NCBI RefSeq assembly: GCF_028769735.1 | Contig: NC_088177.1 | Coordinates: 19,846,599-19,910,598, forward strand | DNA from: Zonotrichia leucophrys gambelii | Lineage: Eukaryota; Chordata; Aves; Passeriformes; Passerellidae | Direction: 5' to 3' | Length of the DNA: 64,000 nucleotides | Shown: positions 50,180-61,300 of the stretch, one piece after another | Position numbering within the stretch: position 1 is the stretch's first letter | Layout of the letters: the number at the start of each line of letters is the position of its first letter | Translations under genes and position numbers: made by a program | The notes under the pieces: model-generated | The model's input: the letters and a program-made list of their open reading frames with translations, nothing else | Databases searched by the model: none | Told to the model about the DNA's origin: nothing

Positions 50180-53100
50180 AACTATTGGCACATGATCTAG
50201 CAATTGCAAGAAACACACATTTACAGACACTTTCAAGGATGTCTCAATAGATTGTACAGCATTTGTTTACATGCATACTCACATATTTGAGCATAACCAT
50301 GAAAACCAGTGTGTTGTGTCAGTGTGGGAAATTACACCTGCCTTTTCTCCACAAGTCCTGTGATGCAGCTTTTAGACAGCTCTCCTGTCAGGGAGGAGCT
50401 TCAAGTACCCATTCAGCAAGCAGCTCCTTGCTGAAATGGATGACACCACGGTGACAAAATTTGTACTGGTGTAATTCAGCCTGGCAGACCAACTTCCTCA
50501 TTTTCCTTAACCAGGAAAGAAAAATGTTAGTGCTGAGTTGTCTTTCCTTAACATTAGGTGGTCTGAACAGTTATTTTTACTTCATCCTTTAGACAGCAAA
50601 ATATCACTCCTTAAGAATCTTGAGCTCTAACATACAGTCTGAATTCAAGATGATATTTACCGCGTGTTACTCAAAAGTAAAAACTCTTTTGGTTCTGATC
50701 TAGAGGTTAAGGGTGATCATGTTTATAAGGAGTTGTGCACAAAACCCTGTAATCCTTATGTAAACATAATTCCTACAGGAAATGTTTCTGCACAAGGACC
50801 GTGCAATTAAACTTTCAGAAGTATTAGCTGTGGTTTTCAGGTGCAATGGTAAATCTCTACACCTCAAGTCCACATATACAAGGCTGGCTGCAGAATATTG
50901 TTCTTGCAGTTCGATCAAAGATTCAGTTTGCTCAAAGATTTTAGTGTGCTTGGATCAACTGTCAGGAAAAGAAGTTTGGGTTTTTTGTAACTCACCACCT
51001 TCTTCAGTCCTAAAAACTTTGCTTTATAAGAATACCTTCTGATGACATGATTAGATCTCATGATTTCAGAGGTATTGCTCTAGGAGGAAAGAATTTGCCG
51101 AAGTGTTTGATCCTGTGTTGTTGTTCTGAGTGGGCAAGAATTAGGCAAAAATCCTCTATTTTGTGAGGATACAAAACTTCTTGTAAAGCTTTAGCTGTCA
51201 AAGTTATGCACTGTTTGTTTTAATTAGGCCTTTTTACCGAAGATATCATGTAACATTAAAAACCTGGCTTGTGTTTTTAAATAAAGTAATTATCTTTGTA
51301 GGTAAATAAATTAGTATTCTATTATTCCTACTAGCAGAACTGTAAAGGACAGCACATAAGTCTCCATTATGGCTTAATGGTTAAACAACAAGCTTACTGC
51401 ACCATGTCCTAGAATAGCCAGGATTATTTTTAATGAGTTCTGCTACAAGCACTAAAATACTTTATGATTAGATGTGAATATGCTTGCATATGATTTCTTA
51501 ACACAAACAATACACACTGTATAGTAAGTAATTAGCTTTTGCAGCTATAAAACATGTTCATATTAACCTTTGTCCTTCATTCTATCAACAATGACAGACA
51601 CACTGAGCTTTCTGTGCAATGCCAGCATCACAGAGTGTAAATGTATTTTTTTGCGTGCATGTAGTTATGTATGTGTGCCCATGAAAGGGGAATAATGCTC
51701 CAGACCCTTCAACCACTGTGAGAAACTGTTAAAATGATTATGATATCCTTGAAGAATCTCAGAGATGACTAATGAGGTCAATGGTACCTGACAGAAGACC
51801 TCAAAGTGGATCTTGCCTGAGTCAAGCAAGTCCATTCTGCATAATTTCCAGCATAGTTTTGCAAATAAGCCTTAAAGAATTTGTAAGGCACATTTGAGGT
51901 GTGTATGTATGGTGTGACATGTAGTAGAAACAGCTTGTATTTTGGTGAGTGATATTGTTAAAAATAGTTGCTGCCAATAGTATCGGAGTAAGGGACTGGG
52001 TAGTGCAGCTTTAAAGTGCTTGTGTGACATAACTGGGTAGGTTTGCAGTAAGGCTGTGGACATGGCTTGCATTGGTCACAAGCTTTGGGAGTCCTCAGCA
52101 AAGGCAGCCAAGACTTTCTCCACTCTCATGTCTGGACTGTTCCTACTCTTTGTACAAGGAGTAGATCTGAAGTATCGGCCAGCTGTGCCTGGGAGAGCTT
52201 ATAAATCCAAGCAACTGAAGGTGGGGGCATCCCCAATATACAGACATGGAACACAGACACCTGGAACTGTGTCTCTGCTGCCAAACAAGGCATTCCTTGG
52301 AGTCATGCACTATTGAGATGGGTGCAGAACAGCAGGAATCTGAGTGTGCCCCAAGGACCTTCTCAGGCCTTTCCTATGAGAAGACAGATAAGCAGTGACA
52401 AGCAGGGAGCTGAAGTCAGATTCCCTGGGTCTCTGACTACTACCTTAACGTCAGATCATTTTATCTCCGTTCAGAGAGAGTGGTTTTGATACCTTCATTG
52501 TTCTCCTTTTTCCCCCTTCAAATATTGAGTTATTAGGTTCAGCAAATTAATATCAAACCTACAGTAGAAATTTTGGAAAGTTTATTCTTTATTCTGCATC
52601 AACAGAAACTGTACCCACCCTCCTCAGTACTACCTTTTGGGGGGATTACTGCCTTCTGAGAAGAAACTCTTCTTGCTGACATCAGAGAGGCATTCACCAT
52701 TTTGTCCTGCTCCTTGAGCACAGACTGATACAGAGCAAATCTCCAAACACACTTTTTATTTTTTTGTCTGCTTTACGTTTCATATCTCTATCATGTTCCT
52801 TACATTTATACAGTAGTGACCCAGACTGAAGATTCATTTAGATGTTGGCATGTCCCTGGGACAAATCACTCATTGGCAAAATGAAGCATATTCTAAAGCA
52901 AGAAGTACAAATGCATTATCTTTGCCCTCTTTCTGCCCCATACAATGCAGTGCATAAGGGGTGTAGTTTTCTTTTGTATTTTCTCAAGAGTTCTGTGTGT
53001 TGAGGAACTGCTGTTCTGATAAAGCTGATATCCAACTGCTGAGCAATCACAAAGGAGCCATAAAGTATTGGTTTTCAATATACATATTTTCAAAGATTAA

Positions 53101-56100
53101 ATAGTCTTTTATCATGTGAATGATATTTCAAATGTGGGCTCCTCCTCAACAGGCCATTGTATATTTCCTGAATCATATCTCATTTGTCAGTGCAAATCAA
53201 GACTTTAGTGACAATTGTTGCTATTTACACCAGTGTCTGTGCAGTCAGAGGCCAATTCACCAGCTGCTCCCTACTGCAGAACGAGAAAACTGGGCTCACT
53301 TAACACTTGAAGTTTTTTGCTTTGAAGCTGTAGAGCCACTCCCTCAGCTGGTGTATATTTGCTGTAGCGCCCTGACTTTAATCAAACCAGCTGAGGAGCC
53401 ACTCCCCTTTCCCCACAGTCCCCACATACTTCCCCACATTTCTAAACTGAGACTGAGTACAGGTGACAGGTGCAGCAGAATCTGTACCATGAAAATCAAA
53501 CAGGGAAATACAGAAGGTTTCAGTAGTACCTTTTGTGGATTGAACTGATAAGAATAAACTATGGCACCCCCTCAAGAATCAGAAATGTTCAGTAAAAAAT
53601 GCCCCTCTCTGTAAGCATGGATAGAGTCCCTTACCTATAGCAGTGCAAAGTGAAAATAAATTCTCCTGTTTATAAAAAAAAAAAATTCATCTTGATTCAT
53701 AAAGCAAGAGTTTATCTAGGTTTTAATAGGTGCCATGGCAACAATGTTACCATGTACCCAGAGGAGCATTTTTTGAGAGAGGAAATAGGATGAAACAAAA
53801 ACCTCACTGGTTATCTGTGGACACAAGGACCTGCCGCAGACAAATACAAATTCTCCTCCTTATTATTTCTGGGTGGCTATTTACAATTGCTACCACATTA
53901 ATATATTGCCACTTTATAACATTGTTGCCCAGAAATGCTGGAAAAGGGGGGAAACCTGCTACAACTAGAAAGACTGATTTAAAACATAGTTCAGAGTTCC
54001 ATTGTATTTACATCAATTAAAAGAGATTAAGAACTACTACAGCTGCTGTAGTTACTATAGCAAAAAACCCAACACCACAAGATTTACATGTTCAGTAAAA
54101 CCTACACTTAAGTACCATAGTCCCTTTAAAATTATGCATGCCACAACCATCAGATAACTATAGCTCTGGTTTTGTTCTAAAATAACTAATTTCAGCACAT
54201 TTCACCTAGGAGTGAATGTTCCACCTTTTTTGAGCTCTGCCAAACACCTGCAGTTCTATTTTAATTCCAATATTCTCGTGTTAGTAAAGGGATATTGAAA
54301 CTGGAACCTCATTCATGCAAGCTTTCATGCACTGCTATTTGTGTGCAAAGAGAATAGCTCAATATTAACAAATGGCAATATACAATAATACTTACTGCAA
54401 TGACCAGGGAGGGAGGGAGGAGCCAATTAGAGGGAAGTCTTAGTACTTTCTTCACTTTTGCAATTAACCAGAGCAACATCTTTAGCTCTCTGCCTACAAA
54501 GCATTACTCAACCTCTTGTCTATGCAGAAACTGTTGCAATACCTGAGAAACAGTCTTTAAATCAAGACCCAGTTTATTTAGATTCTGATTTCTTAACAAA
54601 AATCACACTCTTGCAATGAACTTTTAGTTCCTTTCCCCAGTCACTTATGAATATCTTTATCATTTTGAGACCAAGGTGGAAATTTTAAAGAGAGTTTCTG
54701 TATGTTTGTTATGAAATACATAGCCAGAATATTCAATACCCTGAGAAGGCTGGAGTTATGGTTCAAAAGTAGTTTTAAACATGAAGAAATCCAAACTGGA
54801 GAGGACTACAGATCATCAGGGTCTGAAAATCCAGCTGTTTATGGAGGAAATTTGTTTTTCCAAACACTCACTGTACTCATTTTGCATTATTTCATAAAAT
54901 TTATTTCATTTTTGCTCAGATCAGAGTAGTTTATTTTTTGTTAATGCAAGAACCTTCCTGACCTTTGCAGCCCACATCTTCTGCCTGGTTCTTGCTTTCA
55001 TTTTAGATCTGTTCACACATCCTGCAATGCTTAACATGGATCCTTGGGCCTGTGAAATTTGCTATATAACTTCCATTTGTAAATCTTTCTCTCAATGTTT
55101 TCTTTTTGACTGTGTGATATATGACAATGATGTAACCTTGTCACCCTTTTACATGTATAGCCTTCTGATGACGTGGAGATTTCACAGGATGAAATTGCAT
55201 TATTCTCCAGGAAAAAATTACCAGATAATCCAGCTTTATCATGGCATTTTACTGTTTTAAAATAAGATAAGATTTATGAATGAAATAATGTCTAACAACA
55301 AGCAGCATGTAAAAACCAGGAATCATAAAAGGCACTATCTGTTTTTTTGAGATTGGCAGGACCAGTAATGAAGTCCAATATTTCATAGCTCAGAATGAAG
55401 GAATGACATGCTTCTACTTTTCTGACTTCTTTGTGGCCCAGGAATAAAATATAGTGCCTTCCTATGAGAGTCTGGTTAATAGATGGTTGCTTAGTGCAGC
55501 TGAGTCCCCTGTCTTTAAGTCACAGATATATAATTACTCTAAGCCCTATACTTTCTTTAACAAGCCTTCAATTCATTGAAAATCTTCCCCTGCTTCAGCA
55601 ATCTAGTTTAGTTAATGAATTACTTATTTTCATTTCCCATGGATTTGAGAACCTTGACTTGCTACAGATGCAATACACCCTTGAAATACCTTTAGTCAGT
55701 CAAACATGAGAGCAAATGTCTGGGTTCCATCCATTCATAAGATACACCCATGGGCTGTATGAAATAAATCCATATGCTGCTTCCTTGTTTCTCACTCCTC
55801 ATTGAGAAACAATTTCCAGCCACTGCACTTACAAAGTGTTCCAAGCGTGAAAGGTTAGAAACACATTCCTGAATCTGCAGGCATACTGTAAAAATGGTAG
55901 AAAAAGACGCAGCTTACATCTCCAGTTAGCCTCACTGGCAGGTCAGCTAAAATCATCCATTTTGTATCTGTTTGGCCTAAAAAGGGGATTTTGCACCTTT
56001 CACACCAAGCACTCCATGCAGTGACAAACCCCATAATTACAGATGCAAAATAATTATTGTTGATCTTCATTGTGAGTCTCCCACTAATTTTAATAATGAT

Positions 56101-58237
56101 TCAGGAGAGGAGAATGGTATTCTAAATATAGATGGTAATGCACAAAACAGGGGATTAGATCTTCCTTACTACATGAATTGGACACCTGAAAAACCTGGAT
56201 TTATTTTCAGGAAACTACCTTTTTAGCATATGTAAAGATCCAATAAACCCACATCTCTGAAGTGTCTGGCAGCAGCTTCATACAGCTTGGAACTGTGAAT
56301 CAGTGTCGATGACATCAATTATTGAGAGAGCATAGAGCAAGAAACTTCAGTAAGCAAGGTGATCTGTGTGGAAGACTACTACGCTTCCACCCTGCTTGTG
56401 TAATTTTCTACCTACTCACAGGGAGTTTAAGAAAGAATATATAATAATTAACTAATTTAATAACATGCTGTGCCATTTTGTGCCCACTGCTGGTTAGTTC
56501 TGTCCAGGCTGCTGGCACCCCTGCCTGTGTTCTGTCCCTGAATTTACACACCTGTGACTGAGGACCTGACTGAAACGCTCAGAGCAGCTGGAGGAAGCAG
56601 CTCCCCAGCCCACCCAAGAGCCATGGCTGACACCACAGCATTGGTTTGCAGGTTTCCAGCTTGAACAGCACTGAGTACCATCTCAAACACAGCTCTGGGT
56701 GCTACCTGGCCCTCCACAGAATATTTTAGAGACCCTTCAGTGCAGGCTGGGAGCATGAGTCCAGCTCAGAACAACAGAATAGCACTGACCAGCTTGTTTC
56801 ACTGTCAGTGCTTCCTTAAAGCAGAAGGTCCAAAAAGGGAGCATAACAAACTCCTCATTGAGTCAAGCAAATGACCCCTGCTCTGGCTCTTAAGTTTTAC
56901 AGTTGCCTCAAATCTGTTTTTCTGCTTGTGCTGCATTTCAGAGACTGAAATGCTGAACAGCTCTCTGCTTTTTATGCTGGAGAGAGAGAGGGAACCATGC
57001 TGCTTTGGTTACACTGCTTCCTTCATAAATATGCACTATATTCTACGTACATGTTCCACAAAAAGTTGGGCAGTGAAGTTTTCTAAGCACATTGTTTCTT
57101 TCCACGTTATCTCATTACCGTAATGCCTTTTTAATATCATCATTGTAGTGCCTTAACCATGTGTCCATGCTACTTCAGAAAGACAAAGAGCACAGTGCTT
57201 GTAGCTTAGCAAGTGAAGCAAGGGCTCCACGGTTAGGTAGCACACAGGCACTGTAGCAAGTATGGCTGTTTCCCTGCTTCCCTTCATCCCATGGGCCTGG
57301 GACTGTGCTACAGCAAAGTAGTGAATGAAGATCTGATTACAGGGCAGAAACAAGCAAGCCCTTAGCAACCTGAACAGCTCCAGCAGAACAAAATGTGTTT
57401 TATCAGTTACATGTTATCAAGAACAGGAAAGATGTATCAGTTCTCTCTGCTCTTTCCTATCATCAATTGCACCAATACATAACAGGTCTGCGGAGATGCA
57501 TGGCAGGGTGTAATGAACAAATCTGAGTATTGCAACACCTCTATGAATAGTGGTGGAGCTGCTTATATCAGAAACAGAGGAGTCAGCTTACAAAGACACA
57601 GCAGATCTACGTTCTTGCACTGAGAAGCATCAAAATCTATTACAGTAGCAGTGAAGCAAAGGGCTCAAAAGAAAAAGCATAAGGCAAACAGGACCATTAC
57701 TGGTCTGAAGTTCTGAAAACTGAGCAAGACTGATTTTTTCAGAAAGTTTCCACATGACTGGATCTTTTAATACACCACTTAGGCTTAGTTATTTACTGAT
57801 TTACCACATATAGTTCTGCATAAAGAAATAAACAGTTGAGAGGAAATCCTCCTAGTGCCTAGCTGTGAGCTAGGTTGCAACAGCACTTGAAACAGTTAAA
57901 CTTACATCTTTTCCTATGCCCAGCTCTAGAGAAGAGAGAAATTTAACTAGGAGCACGCAGGAGGGGAAGCAAAGTACAGATTAATCTAAGACACTGTAAC
58001 AGCAATAGATGTCAGGATGCTTTCTGGATCAATTATTTCCTTCCATTAAATAACATCAGCTCCCACCTCACAAAAGAGAGCCCCTACTATCAGCAGGCAG
58101 TGTTCATTTCACAACCATTTCTTACTCAGTAATATGGTGGAGCAGGTAGTTGTATATAAAACTATTTATCTTTTCTGTTAAAATCCTTACAGAAATTACA
58201 CAAGAAAAAGAGAAATCAGGAGACACAAAACTCTTAG

Positions 58238-58243
58238 TTTATT
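58238..58243 (-). promoter_or_regulatory. FASTKD2: Poly(A) signal abutting the FASTKD2 stop codon
   Basis: On the minus strand the stop TAA is followed with no gap by AATAAA, then by a GT-rich stretch (GTTTTGTGTCTCC). If used, the 3' UTR would be only about 20-30 nt. No other AATAAA was seen in the next 150 bases. Confidence 0.6.
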
Positions 58244-58363
58244 TTAATTATTATTCTGCACAGTTGCTTCAGGAAAAGAGAAAGTATCTTCTGAATAAAT
58301 TTTTCTTTTCAAAAACTCAACTGCATCTTCATTTTTCATTTCCTGAAACTTCTTGTTCTGGAT
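58244..58363 (-). CDS. FASTKD2: FASTKD2 terminal coding exon
   Basis: 39 codons, [20 protein letters not shown] through EATVQNNN, then TAA at 58244-58246. It aligns with the human C-terminus (MEDAVTFLKTKIYS). Acceptor TTTCTTACAG. Confidence 0.96.
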   Translation of the reverse strand: MQNKKFQEMKNEDAVEFLKRKIYSEDTFSFPEATVQNNN

Positions 58364-61300
58364 CTGTAAGAAATTAAAAGGACAGGGTACATTATTTCTA
58401 TTGTCCAAACAACCCTGCCCTACAAACCAAGTGCTCAGCAATGAGAAGGCCACAGGAAGTTGCAATCTGAAAACAAGTTCACTTGAATCATTGTGTCTAT
58501 AAAAATCAGGGAAATAAGCCAAAGACACATAGGTTTCTCAGGTACAAAGCAATTCGTGGCTTGAATTTTTTTCCCCTTAACTAATAATTTACTGATAATG
58601 GTAAGTAGTAGCTTGTCTTTTAGAGTTCCTCTCTCTTTTCTCCCTAGTGACAGAACCACTACCCTCTAACTAGGAATTATACACAATTACCACTGTGGAG
58701 AAAGCCCACCATTCCTAGTGAACCTTCATGCTTTGTAGAACAAGGCCTGATCTACCAAACATCACCGTGCTGCTAACAGAAACAGGGACAGGGCAGGGCT
58801 CTTCTCACCAGAATCACATGATAGCCCAGTTTATTTAGATGCCTCTTCTTCATTGCCAGCTTCCCCTGGGGGTGTGTTGTACCCAGACAGAAGGCAGACA
58901 CAGGAGCAAACAGAAAAGCCAACCTGCAACCAAGGAAAGTAGGGAAGACTTCACTGTAAAAATGCAAAATAATAATTCATAAGACAATGATTCAATGATG
59001 TCCATTAGCACTGCAGAATATACATGCGTCCTGACAGGCAAAAGTATCAGGATTGCACAAATTTCATTATCTTCTTCTTTCTTCAGGTTTAAGTAATTTA
59101 GACTCTTTTCTTCCACGAGCTTCACACAAGCACCAGCATCTACCCAAATACCTACAGCAGAATTAGGTACTCAGATCTCCACTTCTCCCACAATGAGAAG
59201 GAAATAGACCATCCAACATTCTCCGTTAATTTGACAGGTTCTGCGTTTGCTTTGATCCTTTGTTAATGACATTCATAATCAGTCACTTCCTGCCATAATA
59301 ACCTATTGGGATGGGTGAGGAAAGCTGAATGCCTTGGAACACTGAGTTTCTGTTACACAATTCACTAGCTCCCCTTTAATCAAAAAGCAAACAGTACAAA
59401 ATACATTGCTGTGCAGTGATCCAGCACATAAATGTTAAGCATTATCCAATTCTGCTTAAGCATTACTTAAATGATATATATCCTGCTTCAGTTACTGAGA
59501 GGTCAGTCTTCTACACAAGATTAAATTAATCACCTAAAATGTGGACATCATGATTCTTTTTATACAAATTATATTTCAGTATCTGAATTAACTGACATAA
59601 TATATCAATGAGATGCAAATTTTTGAGAATTGACAGAGTATCTGAATATTTAATTGGACAAACACTTTAAAAAAAAATTGCTACCTGCATTCATTACAAG
59701 AGTATCAGATCACTGTGATGTTTCCTGCCTCCTTCTCTGAAATGTTAAGTGTTAGCCTCTGTGAGAAGAAGGTATTGAGCTGGATGAATTGTTGCTCTGC
59801 ACTAGCATGGCAACTTTTAGCTATTCTGGTGAGCACAAATAACAACTGAGCCACCTACTTTACTTCTGCAAATCAGTGAATCAAAGAAGTAACTGGACAG
59901 GATACATGCAAATAAAACTAGCAGGCTAGAAAAAATATGCAGTAAAAAAACCACCTCTGAACACGTGGGTCAGGATGATCATCTGTTGCAGTTATGGGGA
60001 GCACCTTCTTTCTGTCTGAATCCATTCTGATTTCAAAATCTGAAAACAAAACAACAAAACATTTAACTCTGCAAGAGGTTAAAATTAATGTTGCCATTTG
60101 AACCGATTAATTGTTCAAATTGTTTTCAAATGAACAGCTCATTTGAAAAAGTTAATAGACACCATCACTGGTCTACTGGTCTGTTTCTAATTGCTGTTCT
60201 CTAATAATTGAATTATTACTGACAGCTTTCCTTCCCTGCAATGAATGTAAAGCTATAGTTTGCCCATCTCAAGAAAAAAATATTTGTTTCTGGAAACTGC
60301 AGATTTAACCTTATAGAGTGAAATCATTATTTAAAGAAACTACTCTTGATCGCAGTCTGTCATGCCTACTCAGATTTTCCCGCAATCCAATTCCTCATTA
60401 GAAATATTTATGAATACAAAACCAAAAGAAGTCATATCCCGTTTTAGAAATGAAAGTAGAGCCTACATCTTAGCCAGAACTCCAGAGAAGAAACAAGAGA
60501 ATGAAAGAGAAGAAATAGAAAATAAGGCAGCTGCTGTTTGGCTTTCTTTCTAACATAATTTGGTAGTAACATGTCAACTCTGTCAAAGTTGGCCACATTG
60601 GATTTATGTACAATAAACATGTGCTTGCTGATGCCTGAAAAAAAATTCCAAAGCAGCTTTGTAAACAAGAGAAATCATAAAAGTTTTAATAAATTGACTT
60701 AAAAACTTTAATAGAAGCATCCTTAGAAGTAGATTCACCAATCAATGACATAATTTGTTAAATTACTGTATCTTCAAAGTGTTAAACTTTTAATCACTTG
60801 CACCCTATTCAAATTTATTTCCATCTCATCATTTTGAGGATTATTAATCTGTATTAAAATAATATGACATTAATATCACTTCATACCAATATGATATTTG
60901 TATGGCAGCTGAACATTTTGCAGAAACATGTTCTCATCTCCCAGAAGTTCTATCAGTGCCTCCTGAGCCTTTCTGAGATTCAGAGATACTAATGAGGACA
61001 TATTCTCAGTCGGCACAAAGGCAGGCTTTGTGAAAGAAGGGCTGTCAAGTTCCATACACGTTTTCACACAGCGAAGCATCATTGTGTTTTGTTCCTTAGG
61101 ATCATCTGAAAAAGGATACAATAATTATTACATGCAATATATTATCCCACAGAATTTTTCATTTAATTATCATTTATAGTCTGTTCTGGCATAGCAAAAT
61201 CCACTTGACTACTCTAATAGCTGTACAAAATTGTACTGTGGAAAATAAATTCTCCTACAAACCATTCCAAGGTCCTCACTGCAGCTCAGAGCAGTCCAAA

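Larger units (their letters stand above)
46620..58160. other. Intergenic between CPO and FASTKD2, no gene seen
   Basis: About 11.5 kb of AT-rich unique sequence. It holds a GATA/GACA microsatellite (48018-48056), an 87-nt inverted repeat (50093-50179) and a GGGA run near 54408. Open frames here reach about 140 codons but show no domain or splice context. Confidence 0.55.

Noticed and set aside
53120..53548. 142-codon plus-strand frame
   Set aside because: No domain, no conserved pattern, overlapping frame on the other strand.
53728..53746. RFX X-box-like sequence GGTGCCATGGCAAC
   Set aside because: One half-site is imperfect and no ciliary gene promoter is nearby in the window.
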